Shown here piece by piece: positions 51,953-61,680 of a stretch of 64,000 bases of DNA. The stretch spans positions 1 through 64,000 of the forward strand of contig JBFWNT010000015.1 in the NCBI GenBank assembly GCA_050250915.1. The letters run 5' to 3'. How positions within the stretch are numbered: position 1 is the first letter of the stretch; each line of letters opens with the position of its first letter. A program made the position numbers and the translations under genes. This DNA is from Miltoncostaea sp050250915 (GTDB lineage Bacteria > Actinomycetota > Thermoleophilia > Miltoncostaeales > Miltoncostaeaceae). Under the pieces are notes generated by a model. That model searched no databases and had not been told where the DNA came from. It was given only the letters and a program-made list of their open reading frames with translations.

Positions 51953-52384
51953 GACGTCCGCCGCGGCGCCGACGCGCCCGGTGGCGGCCAGCCGCTGGCC
52001 CTCCCGCCAGGTGCGCTGGCCGCGGGCGCGCGAGAGCAGCGCGTCGTCGTCCGTCCCGAGCAGCGCCGGCACCGTCGCGCTGAGGCGCCGCAGGCCCTCC
52101 CACCGGCAGCTCTTGCCCTCGACGCCGAGCGAGAGCATCTCGAGGGCCCGCAGCTGCCCGACGGGGTCGGGCGCCCCCGTGCGGGTCGTCATCGCCGGCC
52201 GCCCGGCGCGCTCCATGACCGCCTCGAGCGTCGCGCGATCCTCCGCGATCTCCCGCGCGATGCCCGCCATCCCCGGCCCCGCGGGCGTGCCGCCCAGGCC
52301 CTCCGCGAGCGTGCGGGCCAGGTCCCGCCCCGTGGTCGCCCCGGCCAGGTGGTCGTTCAGATAGGTGCGGAGCGGGTCGGCCAC
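51941..52384 (-). CDS. Small helical protein of an uncharacterised actinobacterial family, 147 residues
   Basis: It begins ADPLRTYLNDHLAGATTGRDLARTLAEGL, continues with EIAEDRATLEAVMERAGRP and has LRALEMLSLGVEGKSCRWEGLRRL. This pattern (YLNDHLAGATxG...LEMLSLGVEGK) recurs in uncharacterised actinobacterial proteins, all alpha and possibly ferritin-like in shape; no metal ligand set is evident. GTG 52384 starts it. Its stop shares a CTAG with the small plus-strand gene once the duplicated contig ends are merged. It overlaps the next upstream gene by 28 bases. Confidence 0.65.
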   Translation of the reverse strand: MADPLRTYLNDHLAGATTGRDLARTLAEGLGGTPAGPGMAGIAREIAEDRATLEAVMERAGRPAMTTRTGAPDPVGQLRALEMLSLGVEGKSCRWEGLRRLSATVPALLGTDDDALLSRARGQRTWREGQRLAATGRVGAAADVGRV

Positions 52385-52725
52385 GCCGGGAGGTTCCCGT
52401 CCCGGGCCCGGCGCGGACGTCGCGCGTTCCCGGCGGCCGTCAGCCACGCGCGGAGGTCCCCCAGCGCCGCCTCGGCCGCCTCCCGTGCCGCGGGGGGCAG
52501 CGTGCGCAGGTGCCCGGCCAGCCACTCGTCTCCGGGATCGCGGCCGCCGAGCAGCCACGCGTCCGCGAGCCGCTCCAGGTGGGCGGCGTGGTGATCGGCC
52601 ACCAGCGGCCGGCTCCGGGCGAGCCGGCCGACGAAGGCGTCGATGGCCGCGCGGATCTCGCGGATCGCCGCGGACGGTCCCCCGGCATCCGGGGCGAAGG
52701 GCCAGAGCGGAGGCGGTCCCGGCAC
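52357..52725 (-). CDS. Hypothetical protein, 122 residues
   Basis: A small Ala-rich helical protein (IREIRAAIDAFVGRLARSRPLVADHHAAHLERLADAW, then EEWLAG-like DEWLAGHLRTLPPAAREAAEAALGDLRAWL). I recognise no family. The GTG 52725 start is a guess; no strong ribosome site is close. It overlaps the following gene, which supports a coupled pair. It is divergent from the PHP-glycosyltransferase gene. Confidence 0.5.
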   Translation of the reverse strand: MPGPPPLWPFAPDAGGPSAAIREIRAAIDAFVGRLARSRPLVADHHAAHLERLADAWLLGGRDPGDEWLAGHLRTLPPAAREAAEAALGDLRAWLTAAGNARRPRRARDGNLPAWPTRSAPI

Positions 52726-52898
52726 GGTGGGAGCGCATTCTCCTCGCGCCGCCCCCACCCTGCCCGCGCCGCGCGTAACACGATTCCCACGGCGGCGTAA
52801 CCCCCTGCGCGGCGGGGGCCGCGAACCTCGGGGCCGACACGAAGGCTCCGCCGGGTGTCGCCACCGGGACGCCCGGCGGCCGACCCCCGGAGCCGCCG

Positions 52899-55324
52899 AT
52901 GCGATCACCCGCCCCGACCCCAGCCGAGGCGCGGATCGACCTCCACCTGCACTCGCGGGCATCCACCGACACGGGCAGCTGGTTCCTGAACCGGGCCTAC
53001 ATGCCCGAGTCGTACACCGAGCCCGAGGCGGCGTACGCGACCGCCAAGGAGCGAGGCATGGACCTCGTCGCGCTGACCGACCACAACACGATCTCCGGCG
53101 CGCTAGAGATCGCCCACCACCCCGACGTGGTGATCGGCGTGGAGGTCACCGCGGCGTTCCCCGAGGACCGCGTCCCCCTGCACGTCCTGGTCTGGGGCCT
53201 CGACGAGGCGGACTGGGCCGAGATCGATCGCCTCCGCGGGAACCTCTACGAGATGTGCGACCTGCTGGCGGCGGCCGACCTGCCGCACGCGCTCGCGCAC
53301 CCGCTGCACCGCGTCGGCGCGGACCTCACCGCCGACCATCTGGAGCGCTGCCTGCTGCTCTTCCGGATCTGGGAGGGCCGCAACGGCGCCCGCCCCGCGG
53401 CCACCAACCAGGCGGCGACCCGGCTCGCCCGCTCGTCCAGCGCCGACCTGCTCGTGCGCCTGGCCGAGAAGCACGGGATCGCGCCTCGCACGAGCGGCCC
53501 CCCGGCCCTGACCGGCGGCAGCGACGACCACAGCGGCTTCGACATCGCCCGGGCCTGGACCGTCACCCCGCCCGCTCGCGACCCCGGGGAGCTGCTCGGC
53601 CACCTCCGCATGGGCCGCGTGCGGCCCGCGGGGCACGACGGCACCGGGATGGGCTTGGCCCACTCGGTCGGGTCGCTGGCCGCGAAGGCGTGGCTGGAGC
53701 GCGGCACGGTCGCCATCCCCGACGGGCTGCGCGGCATCGCCACCGAGCTGCTGGGCCACGCGCCCGCCGCCGCCCCCGGCGACGCCGGCGGCCCGGCCGG
53801 CGCGATGGCCGAGGAGGTGCTGGCCCGCCTGCGCGCCGACCGGCGGCTGGTGCGCCGCTACCGCCGCCTGGGGCGCGGGGGCGAGGACCGGGGCGCCCGC
53901 CACCACGCGCGCCTGCGCCTCGCCACGGGGTGGCTCCACGACGAGCTGGTGCGGCGGGCCGTGGAGCGTCCGCTCATGCGGGCGCGGGGGCTGGGCGCGC
54001 GCGCCGAGTCGCTCGCCGGCGCCGGCGTCCTGGCGCTGCCGTACCTCAGGGCCGCGGGCTACGCCCGCGCCGAGGAGCGCTTCGCCGCCGCGCTCGCGCG
54101 CGACTTCCTGGGCCCCTCCCTGGCCGACCCCGGGCCGGCCCGGGTGCTGATGCTCACCGACACCTTCAACGAGACGAACGGCGTGGCGGGCACCATGCGC
54201 CGCCTCGCGGATCACGCCGACGCCCGACCAGGGTGCGGCCTGCGCGTCGTGACCTGCGGCGCCGGCGGCCGCGCGCGCGCCGGCCACCTGGACCTGCGCG
54301 CCCTGACCGACGTGCCGCTGCCCGTGTACGGCGACGCGTCGTGGCGCCTCGGCGTGCCGTCGGTCATCGAGCTGCTGGAGGCCGTCGAGGCCTCCCGCGC
54401 CGAGGTCATCCACGCCGCCACCCCGGGTCCGCTGGGCCTGTCGGGGCTGCTGGTCGCGCGCACGCTCGGCATCCCGTTCGTGGCGAGCCACCACACGGAG
54501 CTGGCCCGCTACGTGCTGGAGCTCACCGGCGACCGCCTGGCCGCCGGGTCGCCGACCGCGGGACCCGGTGGTTCCTGGGGCAGGCCGAGCGCGTCCACGT
54601 CCCCACCCACCGGGCCGCGGAGGGGCTCGTCGAGGCGGGCATCCCCCCTGAGCGCCTCGTGCTGTTCGGCCGGGGCACCGACCACGAGCGGTTCGACCCC
54701 GACCGCCGGTCCGGCCGGATGCGCCGCCGGCTGGGCGGCCGCGACGCGATGCTGGTGCTGTATGTCGGCCGGCTTTCGCGGGAGAAGGGCGTGCTGCACA
54801 TGGCCGACGCGTTCCGGCGCGCCGTGCCCCACCGCCCCGCGCTGCGCCTGGCCGTGGTCGGCGACGGGCCGGCGCGCGTGGAGCTGGGCCGGGCCCTGTC
54901 GGGGACGCCGCACCGCTTCATGGGCACGCTGCGCGGCGAGGACCTGGCCGAGGCCTGCGCGTCGGCCGACGTCCTGTGCCTGCCGTCCGAGACGGAGACG
55001 TTCGGGCAGGTGGTGACCGAGGCGGCCGCGTGCGGCCTGCCGGCCGTGGTGATGGACCGGGGCGCGGCCGCCGAGCACGTGGTCCACGGGCGCTCCGGCC
55101 TGGTGGTCGAGGCCGGCGCGCCGCAGGCGCTGGCGGCGGCGATGGCGCTGTTGCACGACGACCCCGCGCTGCGGGAGCGGCTCGGCGAGGGGGCGCTGCG
55201 CGTCGCCGCGAGCCGCCCCGGCTGGGACGCGGTGTTCGACGAGCTGCTGCGGGGCTATCCCGCGCTGCTGGGGGACGGGCCCGGGCGCGCGCCGGCGGCC
55301 ACCGACGCGGCGGCCGCGGCATGA
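52899..55324 (+). pseudogene. PHP-domain / glycosyltransferase family 4 fusion with a one-base frameshift
   Basis: The N-terminal 250 residues are a PHP phosphoesterase domain (RIDLHLHSRASTDTG, DLVALTDHNTI, GVEVTAAF, LTGGSDDHSG with the metal His/Asp). From about residue 410 a GT-B glycosyltransferase follows (LMLTDTFNETNGVAGTMRRL, VASHHTELARYVLEL). At about 54545 the frame must shift: the rest (GTRWFLGQAERVHVPTHRA, YVGRLSREKGVLHMADAFRRA, PSETETFGQVVTEAAACGLPAV with the EX7E sugar-nucleotide motif) reads in another frame to 55324. One missing base near 54546 restores an 808-residue protein. It leads a glycan operon with the next two genes. Unrepaired, the enzyme lacks its sugar-nucleotide-binding half. 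Confidence 0.8.
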
Positions 55325-56436
55325 CCGTCGTCGACGTGACCCAGTGGTACTCGCCGGTGTCCGGCGGGATCCGGACGTACCTGCGCGCGAAGGCGCGGTG
55401 GGCGGCGGCCAACGGCCGCGCCCACGGGGCGGTGGTCACCGGCGACCGCGGCGGCAGCGAGCTGGTGGCCGCCAGCGTCTTCGCGCGCGTCCGCGGCCAC
55501 ACGCCCGCGCGCCGCTGGGGCTACCGCGTGGCGCTGCGCCCCGCCCCGCTGCGCGACGCCCTGGAGGGCCTGGCGCCCTCGGTGGTGGTGCTGCACGACG
55601 CGCTCGCGTTCCCGCGCGCCCTGCGCCGCTGGGCCGCGGCCCGCGGCGTCCCCGTGGTGCTCGTGTGTCACTCCGACCTGACACGGGCGGTCGTGGGCCT
55701 GCCCGCGCCCGCGCGGCGGCCGGCGTCGGCGGTGCTGGGCCGCGTGCAGCGCGAGGCGCTGCGGAGCGCCGACCTGGTGCTGGTGGCGTCGGAGGGGATG
55801 CGCGACCGGGTGGCCCCCCACGCGCCGGCGCCCGTCGTGGTGTCGGCGCTCGGGGTGGAGGCGCGCGCGTTCGCCCAGGCGGTGCCCGACCCGGCGCTGC
55901 GGGCGCGGCTCGCGCCGCCGCACGGCCGCCTGGTGCTCTACGCCGGGCGGCTCTCGAGCGAGAAGCGGGTGGATCTGCTGCCCGCCGTGCTCCGCGCGCT
56001 CGACCCGGCCGACGTGCTGGTCGTGGCCGGCACGGGCGCCGCCGGGGCCGCGCTGGCGCGGCGCGCCCGGCGGCTCGGGGTGGCCGACCGCATGGTGCTG
56101 CTCGGCCACGTGTCCGACCGGGCCCGGCTGGCGACGCTGATGGCGACGGCCGACTGCATGGTTCACCCCAACCCGCACGAGCCGTTCGGGCTGGCGCTGC
56201 TTGAGGCGCTCGCGGCGGGGACCCCCGTGGTGGCCCCCCGGACGGTCGGGATCGCCGCGGTCCTGGCCGAGGCCGGGGCCACGCTGGTGGCCCCCGGCGA
56301 CGCGGGTGCGCTGGCCGACGGCGTGCGGCGCGCGATGGACGGCCCGCCCCCCTCCCTGGACCCGGACCGGGTCGACTGGCGGGCGACGTTCGCGCGCGAG
56401 TGGGCGCGCTACGACGGGCTGCGGGCGGCGGCATGA
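55321..56436 (+). CDS. Glycosyltransferase family 4
   Basis: A 371-residue GT-B enzyme. The N-terminal domain opens VVDVTQWYSPVSGGIRTYLRAKARWA with the Gly-rich acceptor loop; the C-terminal domain has LYAGRLSSEKRVDLLPAVL, LGHVSDRARLATLMATADCMVHPNPHEPFGLALLEALAAGTPVV (the EX7E motif). It transfers a sugar from an NDP- or GDP-sugar, likely to a lipid or glycan. It starts with an ATGA overlap on the preceding gene and ends with an ATGA overlap on the next. Confidence 0.88.
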   Translation: MTVVDVTQWYSPVSGGIRTYLRAKARWAAANGRAHGAVVTGDRGGSELVAASVFARVRGHTPARRWGYRVALRPAPLRDALEGLAPSVVVLHDALAFPRALRRWAAARGVPVVLVCHSDLTRAVVGLPAPARRPASAVLGRVQREALRSADLVLVASEGMRDRVAPHAPAPVVVSALGVEARAFAQAVPDPALRARLAPPHGRLVLYAGRLSSEKRVDLLPAVLRALDPADVLVVAGTGAAGAALARRARRLGVADRMVLLGHVSDRARLATLMATADCMVHPNPHEPFGLALLEALAAGTPVVAPRTVGIAAVLAEAGATLVAPGDAGALADGVRRAMDGPPPSLDPDRVDWRATFAREWARYDGLRAAA

Positions 56437-57119
56437 GGGCGCTCGTCGTCGCGATCCACGACGTGAGCCCGTCCACCGCCGGGGCCGCGGATCGCCTGCG
56501 GCGCCTGGCGGCCGCCCGCTCGGACGGCCCCGCGAGCCTGCTGGTGGTGCCGCGGGCGGGGGGCAGCGAGTCGTGGCGGCACGGTCCGGCCCGGGGCTGG
56601 CTGGCCGGCCGGCTCGCGGTCGGCGACGAGCTGGTGCTGCACGGCCACACCCATCGCGACCGGCGTGGGCGGGACGGGGGCGAGCTGCGCGGCCGCACCG
56701 CCGCCGGCGTCCGGGACGTCGTGACGAGCGGCGCCGACGAGCTGGCCGGCGCCGTCGGCCGGCCGGAGGGCTTCATCGCCCCCTCCTACGCCGGCGGGCC
56801 CGGGTTGGGGCGGGCGGTGGGCGACGCCGGCCTGGTGTGGTGGGCGTCGCGGCTGCGTCTGCACTGGCCGGGCGGCGCCCGCCCGCTGCCGGCGATCGGC
56901 CCGGGGGCGTCGCGGCCGCTGCGCCGGGCGCTGTCGCCTCCCGCCCTGCGGGCGGCGGTCGCGTCGGTGGCCCCGCTGCCCTGCGTGCGGCTCGACCTGC
57001 ACCCGGCCGACCTGCGGCACCCGGCGCTGCTCGACGCGGCCATGGGGGCGCTCGACGCGCTGCTCGCACAGGACCGGCGCGTCTCCGTCCATGGCGAGCT
57101 GATCCCCGTCGCGGCCTGA
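56433..57119 (+). CDS. Polysaccharide deacetylase family protein (DUF2334-like)
   Basis: A 228-residue deacetylase-fold protein. ALVVAIHDVSPSTAGAADRLRRL has the Asp, LVLHGHTHRDR has the metal-binding HxxxH-like pair, and HPADLRHPALLDAAMGALDALL closes the barrel with its His. It probably removes acetyl groups from a sugar product made by the two glycosyltransferases upstream, with which it shares an operon (ATGA overlap). Confidence 0.82.
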   Translation: MRALVVAIHDVSPSTAGAADRLRRLAAARSDGPASLLVVPRAGGSESWRHGPARGWLAGRLAVGDELVLHGHTHRDRRGRDGGELRGRTAAGVRDVVTSGADELAGAVGRPEGFIAPSYAGGPGLGRAVGDAGLVWWASRLRLHWPGGARPLPAIGPGASRPLRRALSPPALRAAVASVAPLPCVRLDLHPADLRHPALLDAAMGALDALLAQDRRVSVHGELIPVAA

Positions 57120-57151
57120 CGGCGCCACCGCCGCTGGGCCAGACTGCCGCC

Positions 57152-58289
57152 GTGCGGGTGCCGCTGGCCACGATCGCACGGGAGTGGACCCGCATCGGCG
57201 TCGTGGGGTTCGGCGGCCCGCCGGCCCACATCGCCCTGCTGCGCGAGCTGTGCGTCGGCCGCCGGCGGTGGCTGTCGGCGGAGGAGTTCGAGGACGCCAT
57301 CGCCGCGACCAACCTGCTTCCGGGGCCCGGGTCGACGCAGCTCGCGATCTTCTCGGCCTGGCGCCTCGGCGGCGTGCCGGGGGCCCTGGTGGGCGGTGCC
57401 GGGTTCATCCTCCCCGGGCTCATCGCGATCATCGCCCTCTCGGTCGTGTTCCTGGCCGACGCGCCGCCCGACTGGGTGCGGGGGGCCGGCGCCGGCGCGG
57501 GGGCGGCGGTGGCGGCGGTCGCCCTGCACGCCGGCCTCGGGCTGCTGGCGCCGGGCTGGCGCCGCGGGGGCGGTGCCCGGCGGGCGCGATGGGCGCTGTG
57601 GGTGCTGCTGGGCGGCGCGGCGGCGGCGACGGCCGGCCCGTGGGTGGTCGTGGTGCTGCTCGGCTGCGGCGCCCTGGAGGTGGCCGCCCGGAGGGCGTCG
57701 GGCGGCGGCCCCGTGCGGATGCTGGTCGCGGCGCCCGTCGCGGCCGCCGCGACCGGGGGCCTGGGCGCGCTGGCCTGGGTGGCGCTGAAGGTGGGGGCGC
57801 TCTCCTACGGCGGCGGCTTCGTGATCATCCCGATGATGCAGGGGGACGCGGTCGACCGGTACGGGTGGATGACCGACACCCAGTTCCTCAACGCCGTCGC
57901 CCTGGGGCAGGTGACCCCCGGCCCGGTGGTCCACACCGTGGCCGCCGTGGGCTACGCCGCGGCGGGCGTCGGCGGCGCCCTGCTGGCCGCGGCCGTCGCG
58001 TTCGCCCCCTCGTTCTCGTTCATCCTCGTCGGCGGCCGACGCTTCGACCGGCTTCGCGCCGACGCCCGCGTGCGCGCCTTCCTGGACGGCGCCGGACCGG
58101 CCGCGCTGGGCGCCATCGTGGGGTCCGATCCCGCTCGCCGCCGCGCTGGAGGAGGGCTGGCAGGCGGCGGTGCTGGCCGGCGCGGCCGTCGCGCTCCTGG
58201 TCCTGCGGAGGGGCGTGGTGTCCACGCTCCTGGTGGCCGCCGCGATCGGCGTGGCGATCGCCATCGCCGGCGGGCCCCTGCCGGGCTGA
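57152..58289 (+). pseudogene. chrA: ChrA chromate transporter with a frameshift near its end
   Basis: A two-domain ChrA-type transporter. The first CHR domain carries WTRIGVVGFGGPPAHIALLRELCV and NLLPGPGSTQLAIF; the second has LKVGALSYGGGFVIIPMMQGDAV and GQVTPGPVVHTVAAVGY. Up to about 58126 all is in frame; then the last 55 residues (IPLAAALEEGWQAAVLAGAA, GVVSTLLVAAAIGVAIAIAGG) read in another frame to TGA 58287-58289. One extra base or two missing bases in TCCGATCCC (58124-58132) explain it. Repaired length is about 379 residues. The family exports chromate with proton exchange. The GTG start is inferred; CAGACT lies six bases upstream. Confidence 0.75.
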
Positions 58290-58296
58290 GGGGCGC

Positions 58297-58302
58297 TAGC
58301 GT
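58297..58302 (+). promoter_or_regulatory. TAGCGT -10 box of the KdpD-like gene
   Basis: TAGCGT lies seven bases before ATG 58310, the leaderless spacing recurring here. No -35 box is evident. Confidence 0.5.
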
Positions 58303-58309
58303 CCGTGCC

Positions 58310-59716
58310 ATGAGGTGGACGGTCCGAGGAGTGCCGGCGTCGGTCGTCGGGCTCGTCGCGGGGCTCGGCGGCGTCGCGCTGGTGACGTGGCTCATCGACG
58401 CGATCGGCGACGACGTCAACGAGCTGTCCCTGACCGTCTGCTACCCGCTGCTGGTGCTGGCGGTGAGCGGCCTGGCGGGCGTGTGGCCCGGGCTGGCCAC
58501 GGCCGTCGCCTCGGCCGTGGCGGTGAACTGGTTCTTCATCGCGCCCGTCCACACCCTGAGCGTCAACGATGGGCGCGACTGGGTGTCGCTGGGCGTGCTC
58601 GCCGCCACGGCCGTCATCACCGGGCATCTCGCCGCCGGGTTCCGCCGCCAGCGGGCCGAGGCCGAGGAGCGTCGCCGCGACGCGGAGCTGCTGGCCGAGA
58701 TGGCCGAGGCGGCCCTCGGCGGCGTGGGCCCAGGCCCACCCGGCCCCGGAGTGGCGGAGGCGGCCGCCCGGGCCCTCGGGGTGGAGTGGTGTCGCATCGA
58801 GCTGGGCCCCGGCGGGGCCGCAACGGGCGCGACGGTGGCGGTGGTGCCGTCGGCGGAGGGGTTCGCCGTGCCGCTGGCGGGTGGCGGACGGCTGTTGGGC
58901 CTGCTGGTGGTGGGCCCGGCGCGTCCCGACGCCGAGCCGCGCTGGGCCACGCCGGGCTTCGCCGAGGCGGTCGCCGGCCTGACGGCGGTGGCGGTGGAGC
59001 GCGGCCGGCTACTGGCCGGGGCGATGGAGGCCGAGAGCCTGCGCCGCAGCGACGAGCTGAAGACCGCGCTGCTGCACGGCGTGTCGCACGAGTTCCGCAC
59101 CCCGCTCACCGCCATCCGCACGGCGGCGGACGCCCTGGCCACCAGCACCGGCGCCCCGGAGGGCGGCACCGAGCTGCTGGCGGTGCTGGCGGAGGAGACG
59201 GCACGCCTCGACCGGCTGGTGGCGAACCTGCTCGACCTGTCGCGCCTCGAGGCGGGGGCCCTCGTGGCCCGCATGGACTGGTGCGCGCCCGCCGAGATCG
59301 CGACGGGGGCCGTGGAGGCCGCCGCGCCGCTGCTCGGCGGCGCCGAGGTCGTCATGGACGTGCCCGACACCCTGCCGCTGGTGCGCGCCGACCCCGTCCT
59401 GTGCGAGCGGATCCTGGTGAACCTGCTCCACAACGCCGCCCGCCACGGCCGGCCGCCGATCCTGGTGGCGGGGGAGGTGCGCGACGGGCGCACCGAGATC
59501 GCCGTCAGCGACGCAGGTCCCGGCCTCGGGGAGGACGTGGCGCCGGTGGTGCTCGACCCGTTCACCTCGGCCGGCCCGGGCGGCGGCACCGGGGTGGGCC
59601 TGGCGCTGGCGCGCGGCTTGGCCGACGCCCAGGGTGTGGCCCTGCGCGCGCCCGGCGCGGGGCAGTCGCGGTTCGTGCTGTCGTTCCCGCCCGCCCCCGT
59701 CCCGCAGGTGGCGTGA
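58310..59716 (+). CDS. kdpD: KdpD-like sensor kinase without the N-terminal KdpD domain
   Basis: A 468-residue histidine kinase. Residues 10-115 are the four DUF4118 helices of KdpD (VVGLVAGLGGVALVTWLI, CYPLLVLAVSGLAGVWPGLATAV, WFFIAPVHTLSVND). A GAF-like segment follows (130-235), then the phospho-acceptor His260 in GVSHEFRTPLTAI and the HATPase with NLLHNAARHG and DAGPGLGEDV. The cytoplasmic KdpD/Usp N-terminal half (about 400 residues, P-loop type) found in standard KdpD is absent. It should still phosphorylate the adjacent KdpE. No repair frame for the missing part was seen upstream, so this is a short form, not a frameshift. Confidence 0.85.
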   Translation: MRWTVRGVPASVVGLVAGLGGVALVTWLIDAIGDDVNELSLTVCYPLLVLAVSGLAGVWPGLATAVASAVAVNWFFIAPVHTLSVNDGRDWVSLGVLAATAVITGHLAAGFRRQRAEAEERRRDAELLAEMAEAALGGVGPGPPGPGVAEAAARALGVEWCRIELGPGGAATGATVAVVPSAEGFAVPLAGGGRLLGLLVVGPARPDAEPRWATPGFAEAVAGLTAVAVERGRLLAGAMEAESLRRSDELKTALLHGVSHEFRTPLTAIRTAADALATSTGAPEGGTELLAVLAEETARLDRLVANLLDLSRLEAGALVARMDWCAPAEIATGAVEAAAPLLGGAEVVMDVPDTLPLVRADPVLCERILVNLLHNAARHGRPPILVAGEVRDGRTEIAVSDAGPGLGEDVAPVVLDPFTSAGPGGGTGVGLALARGLADAQGVALRAPGAGQSRFVLSFPPAPVPQVA

Positions 59717-59729
59717 TGGACGCGGCCTG

Positions 59730-60421
<692 letters not shown>

Positions 60422-60425
<4 letters not shown>

Positions 60426-61405
60426 TCGTGGGCAAGGCCGTCTACCGCGACGGCCACCGCGTCGCGGCGCCCGACGACCTCGGCAGCCTCGCGCGCGAGT
60501 GCCGGGCCGGGGCCGGCGTCGCGTGGATCGGCCTCGCGCAGCCCACGTCGGAGGAGTTCCAGGCGATCGCCGAGCAGTTCGGCCTCCACGCCCTGGCGGT
60601 GGAGGACGCCGTCACCGCGCACCAGCGGCCGAAGCTGGAGCGCTACGGCGACACCCTGTTCGTGGTGCTGCGCACCGCGCGGTACGTCGACGAGACCGAG
60701 ACGGTCGAGTTCGGCGAGCTGCACGTGTTCGCCGGGCCGACGTTCGTCGTGACCATCCGCCACGGCCAGGCGGCGGCGCTGGGGGAGGTGCGCCGCAAGC
60801 TGGAGGGCCGGCCCGACCTGCTGGCCCGCGGGCCCATCGCGATCCTCCACGCCATCGTGGACCGGGTGGTCGACGACTACGCCCCGGTCGTGGCCGGCAT
60901 CGGGAACGACATCGACGAGATCGAGGACGAGGTGTTCCGGGCCGCCGGGAACCCGTCGCGCCGGATCTACGAGCTCATGCGCGAGGCGATCGGCTTCGGC
61001 AGGGCCGTGAGCCCGCTCCCCGGGATGCTCGAGGAGCTCATGGCGGCGCGCGGCCCGGACGACGAGGAGCTGCGCTACCTGCGCGACGTCCAGGACCACG
61101 CCCTGAAGGTGCAGGAGCAGGTCGGGGGCTTCCGCGAGCTGCTCCAGAACATCCTGAGCGTGAACCTCACCCTCGAGACCCGGGCGCTGAGCGAGGCGGC
61201 CAACCGCCAGAACGAGGAGGTGAAGCGCATCTCCGCGTGGGCCGCGATCCTCTTCGCGCCCTCGCTGGTCGGGACGATCTACGGCATGAACTTCCGCCAC
61301 ATGCCGGAGCTCCACTGGGCTGCCGGGTACCCCATGGCCCTGGGCCTGATGCTGCTGTCGTCGGTCGTGCTCTACCTCGTCTTCAAGCGCCGGCGGTGGA
61401 TCTGA
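60422..61405 (+). CDS. corA: CorA-like magnesium/cobalt channel
   Basis: A 327-residue CorA-family Mg2+ channel. The soluble N-terminal domain (VAWIGLAQPTSEEFQAIAEQFGLHALAVEDAVTAHQRPKLERYGDTLFVVLR) precedes a long helical stalk and two C-terminal helices with the pore signature YGMNFRHMPEL, a normal GMN. It sits between the kdp regulators and structural genes, translationally coupled to kdpE (overlapping GTGA), so its expression may follow potassium-related signals. Confidence 0.9.
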
Positions 61406-61425
61406 GCGGTGCCCGCGGCGCCGCG

Positions 61426-61492
61426 TCTTGACGACATCTTGATGCCGGCCCGGAGGACATTGAGGCCGGTTTGACGCGGCGGCTCCTAGCGT
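61426..61492 (+). promoter_or_regulatory. kdp promoter with two pairs of 11-bp-phased TTGA boxes
   Basis: TTGA occurs at 61428, 61439, 61460 and 61471. The first and second, and the third and fourth, are 11 bases apart; the pairs are 21 bases apart, so all lie on nearly the same DNA face. Each sits in a TCTTGACG-like box, the geometry expected for tandem OmpR-type dimers such as KdpE. A TAGCGT -10 box (61487-61492) follows, seven bases before ATG 61500; its -35 position is not conserved, consistent with activation. Confidence 0.6.
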
Positions 61493-61499
61493 CGGGTGC

Positions 61500-61586
61500 A
61501 TGGGAGATCTCGCCGCAATCGCCATCGCCGCCGCGCTCTTCGCGCTCCTCGCCGTCGCCATCCCGCTGATAGGCAAGGTGCGCTGA
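61500..61586 (+). CDS. 28-residue membrane peptide upstream of kdpF
   Basis: A single-helix hydrophobic peptide (MGDLAAIAIAAALFALLAVA, then IPLIGKVR). It is the first reading frame of the kdp transcript, begins seven bases after the -10 box and its TGA overlaps the ATG of kdpF. A hydrophobic micropeptide in front of kdpF occurs in other actinobacterial kdp operons; its role is unknown. Confidence 0.7.
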   Translation: MGDLAAIAIAAALFALLAVAIPLIGKVR

Positions 61587-61675
61587 TGGGCCCCGGCGAC
61601 GTCGCCGCGCTCGTCGTCGCGACGGCCGTCTTCGTCTACCTGCTCTACGCCCTCTTCAGGGCGGAGAGATTCTGA
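61586..61675 (+). CDS. kdpF: KdpF potassium pump stabilising subunit
   Basis: A 29-residue single-helix peptide, MGPGDVAALVVATAVFVYLL then YALFRAERF, matching the size and C-terminal YAL-R-ERF ending of KdpF, which packs against KdpA and stabilises the complex. It overlaps the preceding micropeptide gene (TGATG) and lies five bases upstream of kdpA. Confidence 0.88.
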   Translation: MGPGDVAALVVATAVFVYLLYALFRAERF

Positions 61676-61680
61676 TTCCG

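Noticed and set aside
61469..61492. TTGACG at 61471 as the -35 box of the kdp promoter
   Set aside because: The spacer to TAGCGT would be only 10 bases; it fits better as the fourth TTGA operator box.
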